Below are positions 53,874-62,452 of a stretch of 64,000 nt of DNA, one piece after another (position 1 is the first letter of the stretch; each line of letters starts with the position of its first letter). Origin of the DNA: Clostridium beijerinckii (GTDB lineage: Bacteria; Bacillota; Clostridia; Clostridiales; Clostridiaceae); the NCBI GenBank assembly GCA_003129525.1, contig CP029329.1:2089501-2153500 (forward strand), written 5' to 3'. The notes under the pieces were generated by a model. That model saw only the letters and a list, made by a program, of their open reading frames with translations. It was not told the origin of the DNA and did not search any database. A program made the position numbers and the translations under genes.

Positions 53874-54633
53874 TCCAAACACTATAAATGAAAATAGAGT
53901 TTTTGATAGATTATCTTTAGATGTTAAGCAAGGAGATTTTATAAGTATTATCGGTTCAAATGGAGCAGGTAAATCAACTTTGTTAAATATGATATCTGGA
54001 ACAATTGAAGCAGACTCAGGATCTATATTATTAGATGGAAATGAAGTAATTAATAAACCAGAGTTTGCTAGGTCAAAATCTATTGGAAGAGTATTTCAAA
54101 ATCCGTCAATGGGCGTTGCTCCTAATATGACTATTTTAGAAAATATTGCTCTTGCAGATAATAAAGGCAAAACCTTTGGTCTTGGATTTGGAATAAATAA
54201 AAAGAGAATAGATTATTATAAAGAAATGGTAAGTGAACTTAATTTAGGTTTAGAAGATAAAATTTATAATAAAGTATTACTTTTATCAGGTGGACAAAGA
54301 CAAGCATTAACACTACTTATGGCTGTAATGTCAAAACCAAAGTTATTATTACTAGATGAACATACTGCAGCCTTAGATCCTAAGACTTCAGAAACTATAA
54401 TGGATATAACTAGAAACATTGTTAAAGATAGTGGAATAACAACACTTATGGTTACCCATAATCTTAAACATGCTCTTGAAAATGGTAATAGACTTTTCAT
54501 GATGCATAGAGGTCAAATTTTAGCTGACATTAAAGGTGAAGAAAAAGAAAAATTAGATACTAATAAACTTCTTGGACTTTTTGAAAAAGCTAATGGCGCA
54601 GATGCTTTAAGTGATAGAACTTTATTTGGATAA
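53839..54633 (+). CDS. ABC importer ATP-binding protein (TrpZ-like)
   Basis: ATPase of 264 residues: Walker A GSNGAGKST, Q-loop RVFQNPSMGVAPNMTI, signature LSGGQRQA, Walker B LLLLDEHTAALDP, H-loop VTHN. The ATG at 53839 lies inside the permease end (35-nt overlap) and has AAGGTGG ahead; the longer upstream frame only translates the permease in another frame. A long hairpin element starts right after its stop. Confidence 0.87.
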   Translation: MLYVKQLSKVFNPNTINENRVFDRLSLDVKQGDFISIIGSNGAGKSTLLNMISGTIEADSGSILLDGNEVINKPEFARSKSIGRVFQNPSMGVAPNMTILENIALADNKGKTFGLGFGINKKRIDYYKEMVSELNLGLEDKIYNKVLLLSGGQRQALTLLMAVMSKPKLLLLDEHTAALDPKTSETIMDITRNIVKDSGITTLMVTHNLKHALENGNRLFMMHRGQILADIKGEEKEKLDTNKLLGLFEKANGADALSDRTLFG

Positions 54634-54880
54634 ATAGTACTTGTGGGTATAATCCGCCGAAATAAGGGGCATGCGTTTGTTACGGTTGCTGAAGATTTTG
54701 ATGGGTGCTTCTAAGATCACAAGTTGTACCCAAAGTGCTAGCTTCAAAGGCAAGCTTTGAACAAGCACATTTGGAACAACTTATAATCTAAGAAGTACAA
54801 CCATCAAAATCCTCTGATGCAACACTGCACAAAAGCATGCCCCTTATTTCTGGTTTGAGTTTATATTTCAAAGTGTAAAC
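54634..54880. repeat. Long hairpin element, copy G (uninterrupted)
   Basis: Outer arms CGAAATAAGGGGCATGCGTTTG (54658) against AAAGCATGCCCCTTATTTC (54832). Middle arms GATTTTGATGGGTG against CCATCAAAATCC. Inner arms AAGTTGTACC against GGAACAACTT. The apical loop GGCAAGC-TTTGAACAAGC has no insert, so it serves as the empty form for D and H. Confidence 0.85.
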
Positions 54881-54883
54881 TAC

Positions 54884-54960
54884 CTAAATGAGAGTATACA
54901 TTTTGTTCAAAAACAACACTACATAAAAGCATGTCTCTTATTTCTGGTTTAGGTATATAT
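54884..54960. repeat. Short core of the hairpin family, copy G2
   Basis: CTAAATGAGAGTATACATTTTGTT pairs with ATAAAAGCATGTCTCTTATTTC (outer stem only), then TTTAGGTATATATTGAAAGTATAAGTA as in other right ends. Confidence 0.7.
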
Positions 54961-54980
54961 TGAAAGTATAAGTAAGTGTA

Positions 54981-55080
54981 ACTCACTTAAATAAGAGCAT
55001 GCATTTGTTTCTCTGAATAACATTGAACAAAAGCATGGCCTTATTTATGATTTGAGTACATATTTACAGTATAAGTATCT
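54981..55080. repeat. Short core of the hairpin family, copy G3
   Basis: ACTTAAATAAGAGCATGCATTTG pairs with CAAAAGCATGGCCTTATTTA; ends with the family terminus CAGTATAAGTATCTATG. Together with G and G2 this makes three in a row. Confidence 0.7.
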
Positions 55081-55124
55081 ATGATTAACGGGTTGTGTTA
55101 GCTAAATTAAATCTTTTTTAAACA

Positions 55125-55414
55125 TTACCATCTGAGACCGCATTATTGGCGCATATTCTTCACCATATATATGGTAATATGGTTCTCCATACATATGGTA
55201 AACCATATTAGAATATGCAGTATTTGAGCATATATCTGACGCGGGATATACAGCACATCCCATTGACTTGTTATTTTCTCGTTCACGTTCCTAAGAACTA
55301 GCACAACGGGTATAATTATGATTTCTATATTACATTGGGACGCTTCGTAAGAATAAATTAAGCAGATAAATTAAGCAGTAAGAAATTTATGGATCTTATT
55401 GCTTAATTTTTTTT
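55125..55414 (+). ncRNA. Candidate structured RNA ending in a terminator
   Basis: GCATATTCT…AGAATATGC encloses ACCATATATATGGT and AATATGGTT / AACCATATT (55150-55222), then GGGAT / ATCCC (55243-55264), then the terminator ATTAAGCA…TGCTTAAT with nine T (55370-55414). The region has no reading frame. It could be a free RNA or an attenuator above the exopolysaccharide genes, which have their own promoter further on. Confidence 0.45.
55370..55414 (+). terminator. Strong intrinsic terminator
   Basis: ATTAAGCAGTAAG / CTTATTGCTTAAT stem, then a run of nine T. Confidence 0.85.
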
Positions 55415-55495
55415 TATGTGTATATCTGTTAGATAATTAGTGTTTTTTGACACTATAAATGTTATCAAATTACAAGTACCATGCAAAAGGATTTT

Positions 55496-55508
55496 ATGCT
55501 ATAATGTT
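55496..55508 (+). promoter_or_regulatory. Extended -10 promoter, EPS module 1
   Basis: TATGCTATAATG, an extended -10 (TGnTATAAT) without a good -35. The matching site upstream of module 2 lies near 61549-61560, in homologous DNA. Confidence 0.55.
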
Positions 55509-55554
55509 AATTATCAATAATTGGAAATAATTTGATAATTTGGGAGGTGGATTA

Positions 55555-55696
55555 CTGAAGGGGATTAACAGATTAAGATCTTGGATAATTATAGAGCTGA
55601 GAATTATTACTTATGTATAAAGAAAATATTTTAATATAAAAGAAAATTCAGTGGAATTTAAAGGTAGAAAAAATATTAGGTATGGAGAGTTTAAAG
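55555..55696 (+). pseudogene. Decayed copy of the 49-residue leader protein
   Basis: In-frame translation (LKGINRLRSWIIIELRIITYV, stop, RKYFN…VEFKGRKN…YGEF) aligns with the intact small protein at 61600-61749 (LKGNNQWTSWRIIEPEIITFV…REFKGQKN…YGEF). The start ATG is replaced by ACTG, there is an internal TAA at 55618, and the final stop is lost. The ribosome site GGGAGG is still present. Confidence 0.65.
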
Positions 55697-56392
55697 ATGA
55701 ACGAAGAAATTATAAGGAATGAAGAAAATATAAGAATTGAAGATATAAAAAATATATTGATAAAGAGATGGAAAATGATACTTTCAATAACATTGATGAC
55801 AACTTTAACAGTTGGAATTATTAGTTTTTTTGTAATTGCACCTAAGTATGAAGCAAGTACAAAAGTCTTTATAGGAAAGGAAAACACTAAAGATGAAAAT
55901 TATAATAATGGTGATATACAAATGTATCAGCAACTATTAAAGACATATGCAGAAGTAATAACAACTAATAATTTAATTGAAAAAGCTATTGAGGCAGATG
56001 ATTTGAATATAAATTCAGAGGAAGTTCTTAGAAGTTTAACAGTTACACCCAGCGCAAATACTCAAATTTTAGAAATAAAATATATAAGTACAGATAATGT
56101 ATTAGCTAGGGATTTGATTAGTGCAGTTACAACTCAATTTATAAAATCATCTACAGAGCTTATACCAAATGGTAATGTAAAAATAATAGAAAGCGTGAAA
56201 TTACCACAAATCCCAGTAAGCCCAAATAAAAAGATGAATATAGCTATTGCCTTTTTACTTGGATTAATGTTTAGTAGTGGATTAAGCTTCTTACTAAAAT
56301 TTATGGATAATACTTTTAATACTAAAGAACAAATGGAAGAAGTATTAGGATTACCAGTTTTAGGTGCTATTCCTAATTCTATTAATAATTAG
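55697..56392 (+). CDS. Polysaccharide co-polymerase / BY-kinase adaptor (Wzz/YveK type), copy 1
   Basis: A 231-residue membrane protein with two membrane helices (about 32-53 and 177-197) around an extracellular domain, and a proline motif PVSPNKKMN before the second helix, as in Wzz/CapA/YveK proteins. It regulates chain length and activates the tyrosine kinase encoded next. I use the ATG at 55697, aligned with copy 2 and preceded by GGAGAG; the ATG at 55682 overlaps that site. Confidence 0.85.
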   Translation: MNEEIIRNEENIRIEDIKNILIKRWKMILSITLMTTLTVGIISFFVIAPKYEASTKVFIGKENTKDENYNNGDIQMYQQLLKTYAEVITTNNLIEKAIEADDLNINSEEVLRSLTVTPSANTQILEIKYISTDNVLARDLISAVTTQFIKSSTELIPNGNVKIIESVKLPQIPVSPNKKMNIAIAFLLGLMFSSGLSFLLKFMDNTFNTKEQMEEVLGLPVLGAIPNSINN

Positions 56393-56406
56393 AGCGGGGT
56401 GCAAAT

Positions 56407-57150
56407 ATGTCATTGTTTAAAATAAGCAAAAATAAGCATATAAAAAAACAAATACAATCTGATAATAGAGCTCATATAGGTTTTGTAGTAGACAATAAAC
56501 CAAAATCAATAGAAGCAGAAGCCTATAGAACTTTGAGAACTAATATACAATATTCTTCCTTTGACAAAGAAATAAAGACTATAGTTGTTACAAGTGCAGA
56601 AATGGCAGAAGGAAAATCAACAGTTGCAGGAAATATTGCTTTATCATTTGCTCAAAGTGAAAAAAAGGTTATTCTTATAGATTGTGATTTAAGAAAACCA
56701 TCAGTGCATAAGAATTTTAGAACTTCAAATTTAGTTGGAGTTTCTGAAGTTTTACTTGGAAAATCTACACTTGAAGAATCAGTACAAAAATGTAATGATA
56801 ATTTTTGTTTCTTAACTTCAGGAAAAATTCCACCAAATCCATCAGAAATGTTAGGATCATTAGCTATGACAGAGTTAATAGAAAGACTAAGAGAAGAATA
56901 TGACATAATAGTGTTAGATACTGCACCACTCCAAGCAGTTACGGATGCTCAAGTACTTTCAACAAAAGTTGATGGAACTATTTTAGTTGTAAGAGCAGCA
57001 AGAACAAAAAAAGATGTGGTAATAGAAGCAAAAAATCTTTTGAATAAAGTAGGAGCAAACATAATAGGAACTGTATTGCATGCAGTAGAAAATACAAGGG
57101 GGAAATACAATTATTATTATTATGGAAGTGAAGAAGAAAAACAATTATAG
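56407..57150 (+). CDS. Bacterial tyrosine kinase (CpsD/YveL type), copy 1
   Basis: BY-kinase of 247 residues: Walker A EMAEGKSTVA near 66, Walker A' VILIDCDLRKP near 87, Walker B IIVLDTAPL near 165, and a C-terminal tyrosine cluster (YNYYYYG) that is autophosphorylated. Works with the adaptor just upstream to control exopolysaccharide assembly. Terminator at 57207. Confidence 0.9.
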   Translation: MSLFKISKNKHIKKQIQSDNRAHIGFVVDNKPKSIEAEAYRTLRTNIQYSSFDKEIKTIVVTSAEMAEGKSTVAGNIALSFAQSEKKVILIDCDLRKPSVHKNFRTSNLVGVSEVLLGKSTLEESVQKCNDNFCFLTSGKIPPNPSEMLGSLAMTELIERLREEYDIIVLDTAPLQAVTDAQVLSTKVDGTILVVRAARTKKDVVIEAKNLLNKVGANIIGTVLHAVENTRGKYNYYYYGSEEEKQL

Positions 57151-57206
57151 ATATTCATTCACATTTCTTAGAAGTTAAATTAATAAATATAAATGGAAGT
57201 ATAAAT

Positions 57207-57260
57207 ATAATACATTATTGTTTCAGAGGACTAAGAAACAATAATGTATTATATTTTTTT
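57207..57260 (+). terminator. Terminator after the first BY-kinase
   Basis: ATAATACATTATTGTTTC / GAAACAATAATGTATTAT stem followed by ATTTTTTT. The remaining gap to 57580 is AT-rich with no other visible feature apart from an AAGGGGGG ribosome site at its end. Confidence 0.9.
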
Positions 57261-57580
57261 GCTTTCATGGTATCAAGTTCATTTTTGATTAAAGATGTAT
57301 TATATAGATTAAGTAATCCTAATGTAACAATATATTAGTTTCTAAATGTAACGTTATTTGTTATTTCAACAGTATGTGTAGATTTTAATATATAGATGTG
57401 GAAAGTGAAACATAGAATATAAAAAACATAATATATTCTTATTTTTACTCTAATTATGCAATATAATAAATAAAATGATATCGTTTACTAAATCTTACAA
57501 AAAATGGGTTTTAAGATATAATAGATATATTGGTAAGAAATTACTTGTTAGATTTAAGCAATTTATTTAAGGGGGGTAAA

Positions 57581-58246
57581 ATGCAACAACTGGAGGTTAA
57601 TAGAGAAGAGGTTTTGTTTGATGAACCAATAGAAGAGTCTAGGAATGGATATTATTTTTTTAAGAGAACTATGGACATAGTTTGTTCATTAATGGCATTA
57701 ATAATTTTAAGTCCCATATTCTTGATTGTAGTAATAGCAATAAGAATTGAATCAAAAGGCTTTGCAATCTTTTCACAAAAAAGAGTTGGTAAGGATGGGA
57801 AAATGTTTGAAATGTACAAATTCAGGTCTATGGTAGCTAATGCAGAAGAATTGAAAGATAGGTTATGTGATAAAAATGAAATGTGTGGACCGATGTTTAA
57901 AATGAAAGAAGACCCCAGAGTAACTAAAGTTGGTAAATTCATAAGAAAAACAAGCATAGATGAACTTCCACAGCTAGTTAATGTATTAAAAGGTGACATG
58001 AGTTTAGTAGGGCCAAGACCATCACTTCCAAAAGAAGTTATGGAATTTGAAGGTTGGATGATGGAAAGGTTAAGTGTTAAACCGGGATTAACTTGTTATT
58101 GGCAAGTTTCAGGAAGAAGTGATATTAAGTTTGAAGAGTGGATGGAATTGGATGTTAAATATGTTGAAGAGAGAAATACTTTAGTTGATATAAGTTTAAT
58201 ATTTAGAACATTTGGGGTGCTTTTTGGGGATGAGCATGCAAGATAG
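57581..58246 (+). CDS. Undecaprenyl-phosphate sugar phosphotransferase
   Basis: Starts exopolysaccharide repeat units by moving a sugar-phosphate from a UDP-sugar to undecaprenyl phosphate. A 221-residue short form (membrane helix near 30-50, no large N-terminal domain): KRTMDIVCS, QKRVGKDGKMFEMYKFRSM, DELPQLVNVLKGDMSLVGPRP near 135 and KPGLTCYWQVSGR. ATG at 57581 has AAGGGGGGT ahead. It lies between the two control modules. Confidence 0.92.
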   Translation: MQQLEVNREEVLFDEPIEESRNGYYFFKRTMDIVCSLMALIILSPIFLIVVIAIRIESKGFAIFSQKRVGKDGKMFEMYKFRSMVANAEELKDRLCDKNEMCGPMFKMKEDPRVTKVGKFIRKTSIDELPQLVNVLKGDMSLVGPRPSLPKEVMEFEGWMMERLSVKPGLTCYWQVSGRSDIKFEEWMELDVKYVEERNTLVDISLIFRTFGVLFGDEHAR

Positions 58247-58313
58247 AAGGGGTATTCAGGAGACATGTATCATGTAACAGTTAGATGTGACCTAAGAAAT
58301 AACATATTCAAAT

Positions 58314-58353
58314 AACAGATAAGATGAATTAATAAAATCTTATCTGTTTTTCT
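58314..58353 (+). terminator. Terminator after the sugar transferase
   Basis: AACAGATAAGAT / ATCTTATCTGTT stem followed by TTTCT. Confidence 0.8.
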
Positions 58354-58354
58354 C

Positions 58355-58470
58355 TTAATAGATCCCAATGACCAAAGTTGATATGATCAAATTCATCTCT
58401 TCTGTTCCAAATTTTTTAATCATTGCAGGAATATTTCCAGACATTCCACATTCGGATGGTCTAGAAAAAT
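58355..58470 (-). pseudogene. Possible gene remnant
   Basis: On the minus strand an open stretch reads CGMSGNIPAMIKKFGTEEMN and ends in TAA at 58355. It looks like the C-terminal end of a real protein but has no start or ribosome site. The family is not identified. Confidence 0.3.
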
Positions 58471-58532
58471 AATTGACATAATAAAGAAAAAAATATACAA
58501 TTAAACAAAACGTATATAATAGAGGTCATTAT

Positions 58533-58679
58533 ATGATAAAAATTCTAATTATATTAATAGTTGTTATAACAATAGTATTTATACTAGCTTTGTGCAAAGT
58601 ATCTAGCAGAGCGGATAGAAATGCAGATATTATATTAAAAAAACATAAAGATAATAAACATAGCAACCACAGTCATTAG
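58533..58679 (+). CDS. Small membrane peptide (48 residues)
   Basis: One hydrophobic helix (residues 2-21), then a basic and histidine-rich tail (KKHKDNKHSNHSH). AGAGGT ribosome site about 8 nt upstream. Its own terminator at 58726. Function unknown; single-pass topology with the tail in the cytosol is the likely case. Confidence 0.55.
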   Translation: MIKILIILIVVITIVFILALCKVSSRADRNADIILKKHKDNKHSNHSH

Positions 58680-58725
58680 GAATTTAAAAGTACCCTAGGG
58701 AAAACGAGAATTTGTGGGTAAAAGC

Positions 58726-58760
58726 ACTTCACTAAATGAAAATTTAGTGGAGTTTTTTTA
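58726..58760. terminator. Terminator between convergent small genes
   Basis: ACTTCACTAAAT / ATTTAGTGGAGT stem then seven T. Confidence 0.8.
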
Positions 58761-58769
58761 TATTAATTA

Positions 58770-59216
58770 CTAACTATATTTTAAATGAATAACCTTTTCA
58801 AAGTCATTTCCGTATAAATACACAAAAGTTTTAGGAACAAAAATAAATACCAACTTTTCATGAGCATATGTAGTTTTAGTTTCTATCACTGACCATTTTT
58901 CTACAGGTCCATGAGAAGAAACATCTGTTTTTACGTTAGCATCAGAGTATGGAACAAATGTTGTAGCTGTTTTAGGGACCCAAAAAAATACTCTATAATG
59001 AGGCCAACCGTCATTTCCTGTTATTGTATCATATGATGGAGAACTTTTTTTCCCTACAGGATAATTTATATTTGGTGCATCATTTGGGACTGGGGCTGAG
59101 AAGAAAACTAAATTTTTCAACAAGGGAATACAAAGTAGTATGGGAAGACACAGGAATACTTCTATGAATAAAAAAACTAATATAAGCGTAAAATAATTTT
59201 TATGCTTTTTCATCAT
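58770..59216 (-). CDS. Hypothetical membrane-anchored protein
   Basis: 148 residues: a hydrophobic N-terminal anchor (9-37) and an extracellular beta-rich part (VFFWVPKTATTFVPYS, KTTYAHEKLVFIFVPKTFVYLYG), where VPKT appears twice. AGGAG is 8 nt before the first ATG. Not recognised. Confidence 0.6.
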   Translation of the reverse strand: MMKKHKNYFTLILVFLFIEVFLCLPILLCIPLLKNLVFFSAPVPNDAPNINYPVGKKSSPSYDTITGNDGWPHYRVFFWVPKTATTFVPYSDANVKTDVSSHGPVEKWSVIETKTTYAHEKLVFIFVPKTFVYLYGNDFEKVIHLKYS

Positions 59217-59508
59217 GTAAAAAACTCCTAATTATTAATATAGTAATAATCATTTCCTTAGTTATATTTTTTATACAGATAACATAAAAACCTTTATGAA
59301 GATTTTCTATTAGGTGAAATTATTATGCATATAGTTTTTCATAATATAAAATCATGCATATAAAAGAATAAGAATAAAAACAAATTGTAATTATATTGAA
59401 AATAATATAATATAAGGATATGTGGTTTAAATTGTTAAGAGGGAAATTATATGATTATATGATTTATAAATACTACATCTTTATGAATTGAAAGGGGATA
59501 AAATAAAA
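59217..59508. other. Divergent intergenic region
   Basis: AT-rich region between divergent genes with no hairpin or repeat that I can see. Ends with the AAAGGGGA ribosome site of the next gene. Confidence 0.4.
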
Positions 59509-60144
59509 ATGAAAATGAAAAAATTATTATCAGTTGGGGCACTTGTTTTAGTACTAGCTTCTTCTACATCAATTGGAGCATCAGCAACTACTATACCTGA
59601 TGAACTTATGAATAAGGAATCTATATTAAACTTGATTGAAAACCAATATAAAAATGGTGAAAATCCAACAGACTTATTAGATGGAATTGACAAGGATGCT
59701 ACAATTGGAGATCTTGTGAATGGAAAGGTGACTGATACCACTATTGAATTTTTTGCTAATAGACCAACAATATATAGAATTTTAATAAAAATTAATAATA
59801 ATAACGGCAATAGTATAGCAACTGTTTTAGAAAAGGTTACTAAAGATGATGAGGCCTTTTCTAAATTTAAAGCTGATTTTATGACAGTTGCAAATAAATT
59901 AAAGAACATGAATGACACAAAGGGAAGTGAAAAAGTAGCGGCAGAAGAAATTGTTAGGTATGTTGTTTCAAAATATGAAAATAATATGAATGTTAATTTT
60001 GGTTTAGATAGTAAAGGATTGACTACTGCTTCTATTGAGAAAAATGGACAAGTAATAGTTCAAATTAACTCTGCAGATTATGAAAAAATTGTTACTAGGT
60101 TAGATAATTTAACTAAAGAGGATGTTACTAATGCTATAAAATAA
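59509..60144 (+). CDS. Secreted hypothetical protein
   Basis: 211 residues with a signal peptide (KKLLSVGALVLVLASSTSIGASA, cleavage about residue 24). The mature part is alpha-helical and acidic, for example DKDATIGDLVNGKVTDTTIEFFANRPTIYRILIKI. No domain recognised. ATG at 59509 chosen to give a normal signal; the upstream TTG at 59488 is the first base of the ribosome site. It precedes another secreted protein. Confidence 0.7.
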   Translation: MKMKKLLSVGALVLVLASSTSIGASATTIPDELMNKESILNLIENQYKNGENPTDLLDGIDKDATIGDLVNGKVTDTTIEFFANRPTIYRILIKINNNNGNSIATVLEKVTKDDEAFSKFKADFMTVANKLKNMNDTKGSEKVAAEEIVRYVVSKYENNMNVNFGLDSKGLTTASIEKNGQVIVQINSADYEKIVTRLDNLTKEDVTNAIK

Positions 60145-60363
60145 TAGCTATAATAAATTCAACAAATACAAATGGAGTTAATATTTTAGCATGAATAAAA
60201 TAAAAAAAGCATTATTTATACCTACAATTAAAAAAATCTAAGTAAGTGAAATTAAAGAAAAGATGAATTATAACTTATTTTTAAAGTAATTTAAAAATAT
60301 TAAGAGTTTATAGATAACATGGTATTTTAAATGGGGAAAAGTATTAAGGAGGATAATATAATA

Positions 60364-61359
60364 ATGAAAAATTTTAAATTAAAAAAGTTAGTTGCAGTAG
60401 CGCTAACAGTTATGACAATAGTAACTGTATCGCCAGTAGGAGCATCAGCAGCTTGGAAGCAAGATTCTCATGGATGGTGGAATACAGAAGGAAATTCATA
60501 TTCTAAAGGTTGGAGAACTATAGGTAACAATTGGTATTACTTTGGTTCAGATGGATATATGAGAACTGGTTGGGCTAAGGATAATGGAACATGGTATTAT
60601 ATGCAACCATCAGGTGCAATGAAGACAGGATGGGTTTATAATAATGGAACTTGGTATTATATGCAATCATCAGGAGCAATGAAAATAGGTTGGGTTTATG
60701 ATAAGGGAACGTGGTACTTTACAAGTGAATCAGGAGCAATGCAAACAGGTGTAGTTGAAGTTAATGGAAAAGTGTATTATTTTGCACAAAGTGGAGCAAT
60801 GGCAACAGGAAAGGTTACTATTAATGGAGTAATTTATACTTTTGCAGCAAGTGGGGAAGCTATAGGAACTGTAAAACCAACTCCAACTTTAGCATTTAAA
60901 ATTGATGGACCTGAAGTAAAACCAACTCCAATTCCAACTCCACCGCCAACACCAACACCAGACGATAAATCACATCATAATTCAGGAACAAACTATGTGG
61001 CACTTTCACAAGAAGTTATAGATGCTCAATATAAATCAGCTACACAAATTACTAAGCCTATAGAAATAAGCAAAAATGCAGATGGAACACTTATACAACC
61101 TACATTTAGTTTTACACCAGGGCCATATGCTGAAAAAATATATGCAACTGGAAAATCATATACAGTTACAAAAGATGTATATGTTACTCTAAATGGCAAA
61201 GATGCTTATATAAAGGGTACTTATAAAGATGGATATACAATTGAAGCAGGCCAAACAGGAACAGTAACAATAACTGCAAGTATTTCTGTATATGATAGCA
61301 CTAATGGTAAGCTATATTATGTGACTCCAAGTAGTGTAGAAACAGTTAAAGTTAACTAA
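60364..61359 (+). CDS. Cell-wall-binding repeat protein
   Basis: 331 residues: signal peptide (cleavage near SAAW), six choline/glucan-binding repeats of about 20 residues between 31 and 170 (units of form GW…NGTWYYM…SGAMKT), a Pro/Thr linker (about 180-205) and a C-terminal beta-rich domain of about 110 residues (ITKPIEIS, YVTLNGKDAYIKGTY, TVTITASISVYD) that I do not recognise. AAGGAGG site. Surface protein in an exopolysaccharide region. Confidence 0.85.
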   Translation: MKNFKLKKLVAVALTVMTIVTVSPVGASAAWKQDSHGWWNTEGNSYSKGWRTIGNNWYYFGSDGYMRTGWAKDNGTWYYMQPSGAMKTGWVYNNGTWYYMQSSGAMKIGWVYDKGTWYFTSESGAMQTGVVEVNGKVYYFAQSGAMATGKVTINGVIYTFAASGEAIGTVKPTPTLAFKIDGPEVKPTPIPTPPPTPTPDDKSHHNSGTNYVALSQEVIDAQYKSATQITKPIEISKNADGTLIQPTFSFTPGPYAEKIYATGKSYTVTKDVYVTLNGKDAYIKGTYKDGYTIEAGQTGTVTITASISVYDSTNGKLYYVTPSSVETVKVN

Positions 61360-61425
61360 TTCAGAATTTAATAACAAATTAGTTGCAAACTTTTGACTAG
61401 GATGCCCTAGAAAAATGAAAACTAT

Positions 61426-61476
61426 AAAATACAAGCACTCCATTAAATGTAGATTTAGGGGAGTGCTTGTATTTTA
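61426..61476 (+). terminator. Terminator after the wall-binding protein
   Basis: AAAATACAAGCACTCC / GGAGTGCTTGTATTTT stem. A further T-rich stretch follows. Confidence 0.85.
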
Positions 61477-61548
61477 AGTAAATATTTTATTGTTTTTTTA
61501 CAAGTAGATATCAAATTCTAAGTACTTCATAGGAGAATTTATGCTATA

Positions 61549-61560
61549 ATGGTAATTGTT
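61549..61560 (+). promoter_or_regulatory. Extended -10 promoter, EPS module 2
   Basis: TATGCTATAATGG, homologous to the site near 55496 upstream of module 1. Confidence 0.55.
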
Positions 61561-61599
61561 GAATGAATTTAGCATCGATGATGATTTGGGGGGAAGATT

Positions 61600-61749
61600 A
61601 TGTTGAAGGGAAATAACCAATGGACATCTTGGAGAATTATAGAGCCTGAGATTATTACTTTTGTATCAAAAACAGCTTTTAGTGTAGATGAAAATTTGAG
61701 AGAGTTTAAAGGTCAAAAAAATAGTAGTTATGGAGAGTTTGAAATATGA
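61600..61749 (+). CDS. 49-residue protein coupled to the EPS adaptor
   Basis: Short reading frame with a strong GGGGGGAAG ribosome site and a stop that overlaps the next start (ATGA at 61746). The protein is soluble, with two Trp (8 and 11) and a charged end (NLREFKGQKNSSYGEF). A decayed copy precedes EPS module 1. It might be a leader that couples translation, or a small regulator. No family recognised. Confidence 0.6.
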   Translation: MLKGNNQWTSWRIIEPEIITFVSKTAFSVDENLREFKGQKNSSYGEFEI

Positions 61750-62438
61750 ATGAAGAAATTATAAGAGATGAAGAAATTATAAAAATTCAAGACATAATAG
61801 ATATATTGATGAAAAGATGGAAGATGATACTTTCAATAGCATTAATTGCAACATTAACAGCTGGAATTATTAGCTTTTTTGTAATTGCACCTAAGTATGA
61901 AGCAAGTACTAAGGTTTTTATAGGAAAAGAAAATACTAAAGATCAAAATTATAATAATAGTGATATTCAAATGTATCAGCAATTATTAAAGACGTATGCT
62001 GGAGTAATAACAACTAATGATTTAGTTGAAAAAGCTATTAATACAGCAGATTTGAATATAACATCAGAGGAAGTTCTTGGAGGCTTAACAGTTACACCAA
62101 GTGCAAACACTCAAATTTTAGAAATAAAGTATATAAGTACTGATAGAGTATTATCTAGGGATTTAGTTGATGCGGTTACAACTCAATTTATAGAAACATC
62201 CAAAGAGCTTATACCAAATGGAAATGTTAAGATAATAGAAAGTGTAAAGATGCCAGAAAATCCAGTTAGTCCTAATAAAAAGATGAATATAGCTATTGCA
62301 TTTTTAATTGGACTTATGATTAGTATTGGATTAGCATTTTTATTGGAGTTTATGGATAATACATTTAAAACAAAAGAGCAATTAGAACAAATATTAGGAA
62401 TACCTGTTATTGGTGCAATTCCTGATGACTTGGATTAA
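61746..62438 (+). CDS. Polysaccharide co-polymerase / BY-kinase adaptor, copy 2
   Basis: 230 residues, clearly a paralogue of 55697-56392: same layout (helices about 32-53 and 177-197, shared AKVFIGKENTKD-like and NTQILEIKYIST stretches, PVSPNKKMN). Coupled to the small protein upstream and 14 nt before its kinase. Drives the kinase/phosphatase control of exopolysaccharide length. Confidence 0.88.
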   Translation: MNEEIIRDEEIIKIQDIIDILMKRWKMILSIALIATLTAGIISFFVIAPKYEASTKVFIGKENTKDQNYNNSDIQMYQQLLKTYAGVITTNDLVEKAINTADLNITSEEVLGGLTVTPSANTQILEIKYISTDRVLSRDLVDAVTTQFIETSKELIPNGNVKIIESVKMPENPVSPNKKMNIAIAFLIGLMISIGLAFLLEFMDNTFKTKEQLEQILGIPVIGAIPDDLD

Positions 62439-62452
62439 GGGGGGCATGAGAG

